NCBI GenBank assembly: GCA_030919125.1
Contig: CP121470.1
Coordinates: 1-64,000, forward strand
Source: Methanoregula sp. SKADARSKE-2
GTDB lineage: Archaea > Halobacteriota > Methanomicrobia > Methanomicrobiales > Methanospirillaceae
Length of the DNA: 64,000 nucleotides
Direction: 5' to 3'
This document shows positions 10,502 to 19,374 of the stretch, in pieces. Under the pieces are notes generated by a model that worked only from the letters and a program-made list of their open reading frames with translations, was not told the DNA's origin and ran no database searches. Both the position numbers and the translations under genes were made by a program. Positions within the stretch are counted from its first letter, which is position 1. Every line of letters starts with the position of its first letter.

Positions 10502-11035
10502 TCAGGTGAAGAAGAGTTTGAGGATCCCGAGGGTGACAAGGATGCTACCCGTGGCAGCAAGAGTGTAGCCGGAGAATATGAGAACGATGGAGTACTTCCT
10601 GTTCCACCCCAGGATCCAGCTCACCGGCGAACAGACATAGATCCCACGGATCATGACGCCAGGGATAAGCCCATAGATCCCGTGCCGGGAGACGAGGTTC
10701 GATCGTTTTGCCCGTTCCTCGGCCCGTGCGAGAAATGTTGATACCCGGGCCGAATGCCCGGCGAGCGCGTCGAGGATGTCGAAGAATAGGAGCGTTATCC
10801 CAAGCGCGACGCAGACAACCACCCAGAGCACGAATACCGGAGGCATCCCGAGGCCGATCCCCACCGGGCCAGCCCCGTATTCTATGACAAAGGTGCTTGC
10901 CATAAGGGCAAGGATCCCCCCCGCGGGCAGGCCTAGGATGAGGACCGGGATGAGGGGAAGAATGATTGCGATGAGCAGGAATTTCCCGATGGCGGTGCCA
11001 AACTGCCGGAAGTGCCCAATGGATAATTCTGCCAT
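10502..11035 (-). CDS. Small multidrug-export family membrane protein
   Basis: The product is 177 residues with about four to five hydrophobic segments (LLIAIILPLIPVLILGLPAGG, VLWVVVCVALGITLLFFDIL, GLIPGVMIRGIYVCSPVSWILGW, YTLAATGSILVTLGILKLFF). It fits the PF06695 small multi-drug export family, whose actual substrate is not established. It starts at 11035 and ends 13 bp upstream of the U32 gene start, so both are probably one transcript. It is divergent from aroD with a 133-bp shared promoter region. Confidence 0.75.
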   Translation of the reverse strand: MAELSIGHFRQFGTAIGKFLLIAIILPLIPVLILGLPAGGILALMASTFVIEYGAGPVGIGLGMPPVFVLWVVVCVALGITLLFFDILDALAGHSARVSTFLARAEERAKRSNLVSRHGIYGLIPGVMIRGIYVCSPVSWILGWNRKYSIVLIFSGYTLAATGSILVTLGILKLFFT

Positions 11036-11168
11036 GATTACGGTAAATTTGGTGACGCTGCAATAAACACATATCGCAGGAGACTAAAAAATCCGGTGCT
11101 GATTTTAAAGCGTTCGCAGGAAAGGCTGCCATCTTTTTTAGCAATCAGCAATAACAGGATGAATACAG

Positions 11169-11807
11169 ATGAAAATCGTCGCCTCACTGACCGATCCCGA
11201 GGATGCCAGATGGGCAGAGGAGGAGGGAGCCGAGGTGCTCGAGCTCCGCCTCGATCTCGTCGAAGGCGATCGTGCGGAGCGGGCGACGAGAACCCGCACC
11301 TCATCCACGCTCCCGATTATCGGGACCCTGCGGTCGGCGTCCGAAGGGGGAAGGTACTTCGGCAACCCGGAAGAGTGGATAACCCGGATACGGCCTGTCA
11401 TCCGGTTCTTCGATTATATCGATATCGAACAGCGCTATGCGAAGAACGCGGCCGAGGTCCGGGCAGCTGGAAGAAAGGTGATTGCATCCTTCCACACCCC
11501 GGAGATGCCGGATCTTGTCACCCTCTACCAGATCGAACGCGAGCTCAGGTCCTTTGGGGATATCGTGAAGATGATCGTCACTCCCCGGAACGAGGAGGAC
11601 GTTATCGAGCTGATAGCATTCACCCACTCGATCAGGCAGCCGATCTGTACCGGGGTGATGGGCGAAGAGTTCCGGTACGCCCGGGCAGTTCTCCCGCTCT
11701 TTGGATCGGAGCTGGTGTACTGCCACACCGGTACCCCGACTGCGGCCGGGCAGTACTCTGTGCCTGAGTTCCGAAAGATCCTGACGCTGCTCGGCAGGCA
11801 GATCTGA
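11169..11807 (+). CDS. aroD: 3-dehydroquinate dehydratase, type I
   Basis: It removes water from 3-dehydroquinate to give 3-dehydroshikimate, the third common step of the aromatic pathway. The 212-residue protein shows type I features: ELRLDLVEG near the N-terminus, KVIASFHTPE with the region of the catalytic His, IVKMIVTPRNEEDV with the Schiff-base lysine, and a C-terminal GQYSVPEFRKIL loop. It is the only aromatic gene here on the plus strand, standing apart from the minus-strand operon that holds the rest of the pathway. Confidence 0.93.
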   Translation: MKIVASLTDPEDARWAEEEGAEVLELRLDLVEGDRAERATRTRTSSTLPIIGTLRSASEGGRYFGNPEEWITRIRPVIRFFDYIDIEQRYAKNAAEVRAAGRKVIASFHTPEMPDLVTLYQIERELRSFGDIVKMIVTPRNEEDVIELIAFTHSIRQPICTGVMGEEFRYARAVLPLFGSELVYCHTGTPTAAGQYSVPEFRKILTLLGRQI

Positions 11808-12052
11808 ATCCCCGTTCCCGCTTTGTAACCCCCGAATTTTTTTCGCCTTGACCCGGGACCATCCTGGCCGGGGTCGTCCCGATGGCATGAACGGCTGCGG
11901 TACCTTTTTCCGGGGCTGGCCGCCAGGTGATCCAGAAGGCTGGAGCCCAGCCTCCCCCGTCCTGCACAATCCTTAAATATTTTTAATCGCGATGAGCGCA
12001 CATCGCATGCCAGGTCTTCGAATCTTGATGAAGGAACGAGGGAGCGAAACGA
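11808..12052. other. Gap between aroD and broken rhodanese gene
   Basis: No convincing gene. T-rich stretches after aroD (CCCCGAATTTTTTTCGCC near 11830-11847) could serve as its terminator. The AT-rich CCTTAAATATTTTTAATCGC near 11970-11989 is a fair TATA-type promoter for the gene that follows. Confidence 0.4.
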
Positions 12053-12941
12053 ATGGCGATGACATATCCTTATGGCAAAGGCGACGGGGCCGTGAGATGA
12101 GTCTCTGCCGAATGGCTGGAAAAGCATCTGAACGACAGGGATCTCACGATCCTCGACTGCCAGCCCAATATCCACGAGTATATCTCCGATCATATCCCCG
12201 GGGCCGTGTACTGGCACGAGGGTCTCTTCCGGATCCATGAGGGCCCGATCCCGACCCGGCGGATCCCCCCAGAGGCAGCCCAGATCCTGCTCCGGACCCT
12301 GGGCCTATCCCGCAAAACCCATCGTCGTCTATTCAAGCGGGGGCCCCTTGAGCGCCTGTGCATCGTTCATCGGCGATGGACTGGAACAGACGATGGTGGC
12401 CTACGCACTCGTCCGGTACGGGCACCGGAACGTGTACGTCCTTGACGGCGGCTGGGAGAAGTGGAAGGAGGAGGAACGTCCCCTCACCCGGGAGTATGGC
12501 GTGACAGAACCCTCTGCGTTCACTGCCCGGCTTCACGAGGAGTTCTTCATCGGGTACGATGAGTTCCGGAAGATCAAGGACAAGCCAAATGTCCTCCTGC
12601 TCGATGCCCGGCCGGAGGCTTTCTACGAAGGAGAGGGACCGTGGATGATGCCGGGGCACATCCCGGGAGCGGTCAGCCTCCCGTGGAAGTCCCTCATGGA
12701 TGACAGGAACAAGAAGTTCCTAAAGCCGGTGGACGCGCTGGAAGCGATGGTCAGAGCCGTGGGGGCGATGCCGGAGAAGACGATCATCTGCTCCTGCGGT
12801 ACCGGGCCCGAGGCGACGAACGAGTTCATCCTCTTCAAATGGTATCTCGGGTACCCGGACGTCCGGATCTACGAGGGCTCGTTTACGGAGTGGGTTGCCC
12901 ACTGGGAGAATCCGGTGGTTACCTGGAAGAGCCCCTGGTAA
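12053..12941 (+). pseudogene. Thiosulfate sulfurtransferase (tandem rhodanese), broken
   Basis: The joined product would be a two-domain rhodanese of about 295 residues. It starts at ATG 12053 (MAMTYPYGKGDGAVR), meets TGA at codon 16 where TGG would fit, then continues in frame with VSAEWLEKHLNDRDLTILDC and HIPGAVYWH. Near 12305 a frameshift moves the reading to PIVVYSSGG, followed by VYVLDGGWEKW and a second domain with VLLLDARP, HIPGAVSLPW and the active-site loop IICSCGTGPEA. A separate start inside the second half would leave only part of domain one. Two lesions point to a dead gene. Confidence 0.75.
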
Positions 12942-13040
12942 TTTTGACGGTTCCAGCGATGAAGAGGGCCGGCCTCGCAAAAAAAGGGAAGAAATTTTTC
13001 CCATCGTTTTTCGATCCCTCTCTGAGCAGGGGTCTCCGCA

Positions 13041-14030
13041 TCAGTGCGGGTATCCCTCCTGTTCCAGCAATGCATCGATGAGGACCAGCGCGAGCATCGC
13101 CTCGGCAACCGGTAGGATCCGGGGCAGAATGCAGGGGTCGTGCCTCCCCTCAATCGCGATCTCTCTCTCATTGCCGTGAATATCGACGGTATGCTGGGTC
13201 TTTCCAATGGTGGGCGTGGGCTTTATCGCGATCCGGACAACGATATCCTGGCCGGAGGAGATCCCGCCAAGAATTCCTCCTGCATGGTTGCTTGCAAACC
13301 CGTCCTTTCGTATCGGGTCGTTATTCTCGCTCCCGAACCTGCCGGCCACAGCAAACCCGTCTCCGATCTCTACGCCTTTCACCGCCCCGATCCCCATCAT
13401 GGCACCGGCGATTGCTGCATCGAGCTTGCCAAAGATCGGGTCGCCAAGGCCGGCCGGGCACCCGCGTCCTACGATCTCCGCGATCCCGCCGACCGAGTCC
13501 CCGGCCATTTTTGCGGCAAGGATCGCGTCCTCGATCTCCCGGGGGTCTGATCTGCCATGGACTTCAACAATTTTCCCGGCGATCGTAATTCCTTTCCCGG
13601 AGAGGTACTTCATGGCCAGTGCTCCGGCGGCAACCCGGCCGATGGTCTCACGGCCGGAACTCCGGCCCCCGCCCCGATGGTCCCGGATGCCATACTTCAC
13701 CTGGTACGTGAAGTCCGCATGACCGGGCCGGAAGATCTCCCGGAGGGCGTCGTAGTCCTGCGACCTCTTCTCCTCGTTCCGGACCATCATGGCAACCGGC
13801 GCGCCGGTTGTCCTGCCTTCGAAAACCCCGGAGAGGATCTCGATCCGGTCCTCCTCCCTCCTTGTCGATGTGAGCGGCGAAGTTCCCGGCTTCCGCCGGT
13901 CAAGGAGCGGCTGGATATCGCTCTCCTGCAGAGGGAGCCCGGCGGGACACCCGTCCACGACTACCCCGACTGCGGCCCCGTGGCTCTCGCCGAATGTGGT
14001 TATCCGGAAATTCCTTCCCATGGTATTCAT
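13041..14030 (-). CDS. aroC: Chorismate synthase
   Basis: It converts EPSP to chorismate using reduced FMN. The 329-residue protein is compact compared with the usual 350-365. It shows the family signatures GESHGAAVGVVVDGCPAG near the N-terminus, RPGHADFTYQVKYGIRDHRGGGRSSGRET in the middle and the histidine region KTQHTVDIHG near the C-terminus. Translation starts at 14030 or three codons later (MGRNFRITTFGESHG). Its start overlaps the end of the aroK-aroE fusion gene by 4 bp (ATGA type), so it is the last gene of the aromatic operon. Confidence 0.95.
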   Translation of the reverse strand: MNTMGRNFRITTFGESHGAAVGVVVDGCPAGLPLQESDIQPLLDRRKPGTSPLTSTRREEDRIEILSGVFEGRTTGAPVAMMVRNEEKRSQDYDALREIFRPGHADFTYQVKYGIRDHRGGGRSSGRETIGRVAAGALAMKYLSGKGITIAGKIVEVHGRSDPREIEDAILAAKMAGDSVGGIAEIVGRGCPAGLGDPIFGKLDAAIAGAMMGIGAVKGVEIGDGFAVAGRFGSENNDPIRKDGFASNHAGGILGGISSGQDIVVRIAIKPTPTIGKTQHTVDIHGNEREIAIEGRHDPCILPRILPVAEAMLALVLIDALLEQEGYPH

Positions 14031-15418
14031 TTCAGATTCTCCCGTATTGTCCCTGAGGGGACGTCGATTCCAAAGAAGAGGGAGAACTGCTCCCGGGCCT
14101 GTTCGATAAACATCTCCGTTCCCTCAATGATCGTGCATCCCTTCCTCTGTGCCGCTTCGAGAAGTGGGGTCATCGGCGGGGTGTACACGAGATCGAAGAC
14201 CGTCATGCCCGCTGCCAGCTGCTCCTCGCGAAGCGGGCTCCGGATGTCCGGCTCCATGCCCAGCGGGGTCGCGTTCACCACGAGATCCGGCCTGATGCTG
14301 TCGAACGCGCCCCATTCTTTCCATGAGCACCCGAACTGCTCGGCGAGCGCCTCCGCCTTCCCCGGCGTCCTGTTCAGGATGGTCAGATCCATCTCAAGGT
14401 CCAGGAGGGCATACGCAGCGGCAGCAGCCCCGCCCCCGGCACCGAGAAGGACAGCCTTCGATCCCCTGAGCGGCACCAGCGGTTTTCTCACCCCGATCCA
14501 GTCAGTGTTGTACCCGATCGCGCCGCCGCACGAGAAGACCACCGTGTTCACCGCACCGATCTGCCGTGCCCCGTGCTCCTCAACCTCGTCGAGGTGCCTG
14601 AGTACATCGTGCTTGAACGGGATGGTGACCGAGAGCCCTTTTGCATCGAGCCCCCGTCCAATCTCCATGATCTCATCCAGTCTGGGGTCCTCAAACCAGG
14701 TATAGTGGTAGTTAAGACCGTACCTGTGGAAGAGGGCATTGAAAAGGTACGGTCCCCTGCTGTGCGCAGCGGGAGAGCCGGCGACCCCGAGGATGCGGGT
14801 CTGCGGGTCATGGGTTTTGAGGCTCAGGATCTCTTCGAGTTTTTTTAAGGCAGGCCCCGGGATCCTCCCGGCCCGGAAGAAGGCGATCCCTCTCTCCCGC
14901 TGCCGGGCGGACGGGACGCCATCCTTTACCAGCCCGAGGATCTTCTTCGCCGCTGCGGCAGGCGTGGTGTGGCTGGTGTCCACGCAGAAGTCGGCTGATG
15001 CAGAGTATGCACGCCGGCGCTTGTCCATCAGCATTGCGATCTCTTCTGCCAGGGAGAGATCCGTGAGGGGCGGCCGGGGGGAGCGGGAGAGCCTGGCCCC
15101 GATGGTATCAATGTCGGCGGTGAGCAGGACGACAACGCTCTCCCTCCGCAGGCACTTCATGTTCCGGGGATCGAGGACCGCCCCGCCCCCGGTACTGACA
15201 ACGGCATCTCTCGCGGGGAGGGATGCAACCGCCTCCCGCTCGAAACCGCGGAACCGCTCCTCTCCGTCATCGTGGAAGATGGCCGGGATGGACCGGCCGG
15301 TCCTCTCCTCCACGATCGTATCCGTGTCGATGAACGGCATACCGGTCCTCTGCGCCAGGATCTTTCCAATCTCCGATTTGCCGGTCCCGCGAAAACCGGT
15401 AAGGACTATCCGCTTCAC
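14027..15418 (-). CDS. Shikimate kinase - shikimate dehydrogenase fusion
   Basis: A 463-residue bifunctional enzyme. Residues 1 to about 170 are a bacterial-type AroK: P-loop GFRGTGKS at 8-15, FIDTDTIVEERTG, RGFEREAV, VVSTGGGAVL and RPPLTDLS. Residues from about 205 to the end are AroE: GVAGSPAAHSRGPYLFN binding shikimate, SVTIPFKHDV with the catalytic lysine, GAVNTVV, YNTDWIG and the NADP loop GAGGGAAAAAY. The dehydrogenase reduces 3-dehydroshikimate and the kinase phosphorylates shikimate, so the fusion couples two successive steps. Most archaea use a GHMP-type shikimate kinase, which makes a bacterial-type kinase here notable. It overlaps aroA and aroC by 4 bp each. Confidence 0.93.
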   Translation of the reverse strand: MKRIVLTGFRGTGKSEIGKILAQRTGMPFIDTDTIVEERTGRSIPAIFHDDGEERFRGFEREAVASLPARDAVVSTGGGAVLDPRNMKCLRRESVVVLLTADIDTIGARLSRSPRPPLTDLSLAEEIAMLMDKRRRAYSASADFCVDTSHTTPAAAAKKILGLVKDGVPSARQRERGIAFFRAGRIPGPALKKLEEILSLKTHDPQTRILGVAGSPAAHSRGPYLFNALFHRYGLNYHYTWFEDPRLDEIMEIGRGLDAKGLSVTIPFKHDVLRHLDEVEEHGARQIGAVNTVVFSCGGAIGYNTDWIGVRKPLVPLRGSKAVLLGAGGGAAAAAYALLDLEMDLTILNRTPGKAEALAEQFGCSWKEWGAFDSIRPDLVVNATPLGMEPDIRSPLREEQLAAGMTVFDLVYTPPMTPLLEAAQRKGCTIIEGTEMFIEQAREQFSLFFGIDVPSGTIRENLK

Positions 15419-16680
15419 CCGATCGCCTCCGAGAGCTTATCCCAGAACCCGGGGAAGGATTTGGAGACACACTCTGCATTCGTGATGGTGACCTCTCCGA
15501 CCGCAAGGCCGAGGACCGCAAAGCTCATCGCGGTCCGGTGATCGTTCTCCGGATCGATTGTACCGCCATGCAGTGGTGCGGGAAGGATGGTGAGCGAATC
15601 CTCGCCCACATCAACCCCGCACCCAAGCGAACGCAGTTTATCCGCTGTTCCGTTGATACGGTCACTCTCCTTGAACTTCAGGTGACCGATTCCCGTGATG
15701 GTGGTCGGGGTCGTTGCCATGGCAGCGACGACAGAGAGGGTCTGGACCGTGTCGGGCGATGTTGACATATCAAAGGTGATGCCCCGCAGGTCCCCCGTCC
15801 GTTCCACCGTGATGAAACCCTTCGCGTACGTGATGCTGCATCCCATCTCCTCCAATGCGTCGAGGAATCTCCGGTCGCCCTGGACCGAGTCCTGCACAAG
15901 GTTCGTCACCCGTACTTTGCCTCGGCAGGCAGCGGCAATGGCAAAGAAGTACGAGGCGGACGAGTAGTCGCCCTCAATCGTGTATCTCCTGCCCGTGTAC
16001 CGCTCACTCGGGCTGACCACGAACCGCTCGTAGCCGGTCCGCCGGATATCCGCACCGAATGCCCCCATGACATCGAGCGTGATGTCGAGGTAAGAGGCCG
16101 AGGCAGGCGATGCCGGTAGGACGGCTTCGACCCCGCATTCCGCATACGGGGCTGCCATCAGGATGGAGGAGATGAACTGGCTGCTCACGGCCCCGTCGAT
16201 GACGACCGGTCCCCCGATCAGTTTCCCGCTCACCCGGATCGGCGGGTAGCCGAGTTCTCTCAAAAATTCCACGGAACCGCCGATTGCCGGGAGCGCGTCG
16301 GCAAGGGGCCCGATAGGCCGCTCCTGCATCCGTGCGCTGCCGGTCAGGACCACCGGGTGATGGCAGAGGAGGGCGAGCGTGGTGAGGAGCCGGAGGCTGG
16401 TGCCGGAGTTATCCAGCTCGAGTGTGGCCGGGCGGCGGTCCGGAGGTCTCCCGTCGCATCCAATGACCACCAGCTTCCGGTTCTGTTCCTCGATGACGAT
16501 CCCCAGGGACCGGAGCGCCCCGGCGGTCAGCCGGGTATCTTCTGATTCCAGGGGGCGGAAGAGGGTGCTCTTTCCTTTTGCAAGGGCAGCGGCAATGAGG
16601 GCCCGGTGGGTGTAGCTCTTGGATGGGGGGGCCGTAAAGGTCAGGTCCAGCCCGGTTATTTTCTTCGGTGTGACGATCAC
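15415..16680 (-). CDS. aroA: 3-phosphoshikimate 1-carboxyvinyltransferase (EPSP synthase)
   Basis: It joins phosphoenolpyruvate to shikimate 3-phosphate. The 421-residue length is normal. Family motifs are visible: PPSKSYTHRALIAAALA at the N-terminus, LDNSGTSLRLLTTLAL, DGAVSSQFISSILMAAP, EGDYSSASYFFAIAAA, and FKESDRINGTADKLRSLG with the HRTAMSFAVLGL helix. It sits between pheA (adjacent, no gap) and the kinase-dehydrogenase fusion (4-bp overlap). Confidence 0.95.
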   Translation of the reverse strand: MIVTPKKITGLDLTFTAPPSKSYTHRALIAAALAKGKSTLFRPLESEDTRLTAGALRSLGIVIEEQNRKLVVIGCDGRPPDRRPATLELDNSGTSLRLLTTLALLCHHPVVLTGSARMQERPIGPLADALPAIGGSVEFLRELGYPPIRVSGKLIGGPVVIDGAVSSQFISSILMAAPYAECGVEAVLPASPASASYLDITLDVMGAFGADIRRTGYERFVVSPSERYTGRRYTIEGDYSSASYFFAIAAACRGKVRVTNLVQDSVQGDRRFLDALEEMGCSITYAKGFITVERTGDLRGITFDMSTSPDTVQTLSVVAAMATTPTTITGIGHLKFKESDRINGTADKLRSLGCGVDVGEDSLTILPAPLHGGTIDPENDHRTAMSFAVLGLAVGEVTITNAECVSKSFPGFWDKLSEAIG

Positions 16681-17469
16681 TTACGGTACCTCGATCTTCC
16701 GGTAGCAGCCGAGTTCCTTCACCGTCGCAAGCGCTCTGAGTTCATCGAGCGCTTCCTTTGCTTCCGGTGTCCACGTATAGTCGAGGAAGAGGACGTAGTT
16801 CCTGATCCCCCTCTTTGACGGCCGGGACTCGATCCTGGACAGGTTGATCTTCCGGCTTGCAAAGGCGTCGAGCAGGTCGTGGAGGAGGCCGGCCCGGTCG
16901 GTGCTCGGATCGATAAGCACGCTGGACTTGCCACCCCCTGCTGTCGGGACGGGCGTACGCGAGAGCCGGACGAACCGGGTGATGTTCGTGTGGTTGTTCT
17001 CCACGTGCCGGAGGATGATCGGGATCTTGTATACCGATGAGGCGAGGGCGGGGATGATCGCCCCTGCCCTGTTGTTCCTTCGGATCTCCAGCGCGCTCGC
17101 AGCGTTGCTGCTCGTGTGCATCACCGGGATCTGCCAGGATTCGAGGAGGTCGCTGCACTGCTCGTGGGTCTGCGGATGGGCGTAGATGACCTCGATCTGT
17201 TCCAGGGGCACGAGGGCCGCGAGATGGTGGTGGATCGACATGTACATCTCGGCGGTGATGTAGACCGGGTAGCGGGAGAGGCCGTCGAGGGTCTCGCCGA
17301 CCCCCCCGGCCTGGGAGTTCTCGATAGGGGCGATCCCATCGCCCTCGCCCCGGGCCACCGCGGTGATGATGCCGTGGATGGTAGGGACGAACCGGATATC
17401 GGTGCACCCGAGCTTCATCGCCATCTCGTGCGATAAGGTACCTTCGGGGCCGAGCGTGATCGTGGTCAT
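16681..17469 (-). CDS. pheA: Prephenate dehydratase
   Basis: It turns prephenate into phenylpyruvate on the way to phenylalanine. About 262 residues: an N-terminal PDT domain (TLGPEGTLSHEMAMKL, PIENSQAGGVGETLD, HNHTNITRFVRLSR) and a C-terminal ACT domain with the ESRP motif (SRIESRPSKRG) that binds phenylalanine as feedback inhibitor in the family. I choose ATG 17469 because it forms an ATGA overlap with the tyrA stop; an upstream in-frame start at 17484 would add MYGEP. Confidence 0.93.
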   Translation of the reverse strand: MTTITLGPEGTLSHEMAMKLGCTDIRFVPTIHGIITAVARGEGDGIAPIENSQAGGVGETLDGLSRYPVYITAEMYMSIHHHLAALVPLEQIEVIYAHPQTHEQCSDLLESWQIPVMHTSSNAASALEIRRNNRAGAIIPALASSVYKIPIILRHVENNHTNITRFVRLSRTPVPTAGGGKSSVLIDPSTDRAGLLHDLLDAFASRKINLSRIESRPSKRGIRNYVLFLDYTWTPEAKEALDELRALATVKELGCYRKIEVP

Positions 17470-18290
17470 CGGTTCACCATACATTCTATGAGCGCATCGG
17501 TCGTCTCCACGCCTTCCTCGCAGTACACGCCGAAGTGTCGGCTGTTTCCTAAAAAGAAGTCCCGGAACGCATCCGGGTTGCCGGTGCCGATTATCTTCCG
17601 GAGTTCCGCTCCGGATTTTGTGCAGGCAAGAAGGGCCTCCGGGATATAGGGGTTCAGTTCGAGGATATCCGCGTAGAGCACGGGATCCTGCGAGAGGAGC
17701 CGGCCCACCAGCGAGAGCTCGATCTGGTATACCGGGCTCGTGAACGCCTTCGTCTTTGCGATATCGATCCCGAGTTTCCGGACGGATTCGGCCATCGTGA
17801 GCGTCACAAAGTGGGTGAGACCCTGCACCACCGCCATCATCCGGTCGTGATCCTCCGGGCTCGTGATGGAGATCACCGCACCTTCGTTCCGGAAGATGTC
17901 CAGGAGACGATCTCGCGTGCGCACGTCCGCCCGGGCCGGGCAGGCGATGAGCGTCTGGTGCCGGAGGGACTTCACGGTCGGGCCGAACATCGGGTGGAGG
18001 CCGATGACCTGCGCCTTGGATCCAAGCATCGCCTCCACCGGCCGGGTCTTGAGGGAGGTGAAGTCGCAGAGGAGCTGGTCCTCCCGCATCACCGGCGCGA
18101 TCGTCCTGATGACGTTGACAGTAGCCCGGATCGGGACGGAGACTATCACGATGTCGCAGTGCTCCGCAAGCTCAAGGGCCGTCCGGGTGGTGGATCTTCC
18201 GGAGACGAGCACGTCATACCCGGCCCGATCGAATACCCCGGAGAAGAGCCGGCCCATCTTCCCGGTCCCGCCGATGATGCCCGCCTTCAT
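17466..18290 (-). CDS. tyrA: Prephenate dehydrogenase
   Basis: It oxidises and decarboxylates prephenate to 4-hydroxyphenylpyruvate for tyrosine. The 274-residue protein begins with the Rossmann loop GIIGGTGKMGRLF, characteristic of archaeal TyrA with GGTGKMG, and continues with IVIVSVPIRATVNVI, LLCDFTSLKTRPVEAML, VIGLHPMFGPTV and HDRMMAVVQGLTHF. No ACT or chorismate mutase domain is attached, so chorismate mutase must be coded elsewhere. It lies upstream of pheA in the aromatic operon. Confidence 0.93.
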   Translation of the reverse strand: MKAGIIGGTGKMGRLFSGVFDRAGYDVLVSGRSTTRTALELAEHCDIVIVSVPIRATVNVIRTIAPVMREDQLLCDFTSLKTRPVEAMLGSKAQVIGLHPMFGPTVKSLRHQTLIACPARADVRTRDRLLDIFRNEGAVISITSPEDHDRMMAVVQGLTHFVTLTMAESVRKLGIDIAKTKAFTSPVYQIELSLVGRLLSQDPVLYADILELNPYIPEALLACTKSGAELRKIIGTGNPDAFRDFFLGNSRHFGVYCEEGVETTDALIECMVNR

Positions 18291-18387
18291 CCGGTCCTCC
18301 TCTCTTCTCCTCTCTTCCCCTCTCTCCCCCTGTTCATTTCAACCCTCATCCCGTCACCATCCCCGGCTTTCCCCCAGCCCTTCATGA

Positions 18388-19374
18388 TCACTTCTCAAGG
18401 ATGGTCTCTTTGATCGCCATCCCGAAATGCCTGCCGCCTTCAAAGGTGGACCCGAGGATCCTCTCCCCGACTGCGAGCTGGACGACAGAGACCGCACTCC
18501 CGTCCTCGCGGACGAGCCGGATGGTCTCGGCGTTCTGGAGGATAAGGCTGACCTTTGCCTTCCCGGCGATCGCCTCGACGAGGAGGAGCGGGCGGCGTTC
18601 GATCTTGGTCCGGCCGACAACTGCCGTGTGGGCCGTCCCCTTCGCATCGGTGACGAGCACCTTCCCGCCGATTACGAGATCGGAGAGGTACGCCGTCTTC
18701 CCGTCCGGGAGGAGGATGTACGCGTGGACCGCGCCGGCATTCACCCGGAACGGCCGGGGAGCAACGTACGAGTTCTCCAGCGTCTCCGCATGGACGAGGA
18801 GCATGGCTGAAGAAGTGTTTCCCATCAGCATCCCCTCGCCATCGGAGAGGATCGAGCAGGTGTCCACGCAGACCCGGTCGCCCATCCCCACGGGGTGGAT
18901 CTTCGTGACCGTGAAGGTCGTAAGGCCAACCTTTCCTCCCGAACCCTTGAGGTGCGTGGCAACTGCCCGCACGACCGCCGGGTCCGCGGTTGCGAGGAGG
19001 ATGCCTTCGGTACCCTTCTCAAGCACATGGATCGCCATCGCGGCTTCGTTCTCATTTTTCACCCGGGCGATGATATGGTCCGACTGGGCGACCAGATTCT
19101 CGAGCGGGATGACGGTCCAGTCGCTGGTAATGACGATGACCGGCTTCTCCTTCCCGAGCTGCGCCGCCTTCTTCTCGCTTGCTTTGTCCGTGATCGTCAT
19201 CACGTACACGTCGGTCCCGGGCTTCAGATCACCATCGGGTGCAACGGTTGTCACCCGGCAGAGCTGTTTTACGTCCTCTGCCCGGTCAACGACCAGCGCA
19301 TCCGCACCGCTCTCGATTGCCGTTGTTGCAATCTCCTTGTTCCAGGGGCGGACCTCGACCCAGAACTGTTTCAT
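18388..19374 (-). CDS. aroB': 3-dehydroquinate synthase II
   Basis: This archaeal enzyme oxidatively deaminates and cyclises 2-amino-3,7-dideoxy-D-threo-hept-6-ulosonate to 3-dehydroquinate with NAD, replacing the usual AroB route. The 328-residue protein matches the family along its length: KQFWVEVRPWNKEIATTAIESGADALVV at the start and VGMGDRVCVDTCSILSDGEGMLMGNTSSAMLLVHAE in the middle, ending with GRHFGMAIKETIL. It overlaps the upstream ADTH synthase gene by 4 bp, which fits sequential reactions. Gap to tyrA is 97 bp. Confidence 0.95.
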   Translation of the reverse strand: MKQFWVEVRPWNKEIATTAIESGADALVVDRAEDVKQLCRVTTVAPDGDLKPGTDVYVMTITDKASEKKAAQLGKEKPVIVITSDWTVIPLENLVAQSDHIIARVKNENEAAMAIHVLEKGTEGILLATADPAVVRAVATHLKGSGGKVGLTTFTVTKIHPVGMGDRVCVDTCSILSDGEGMLMGNTSSAMLLVHAETLENSYVAPRPFRVNAGAVHAYILLPDGKTAYLSDLVIGGKVLVTDAKGTAHTAVVGRTKIERRPLLLVEAIAGKAKVSLILQNAETIRLVREDGSAVSVVQLAVGERILGSTFEGGRHFGMAIKETILEK

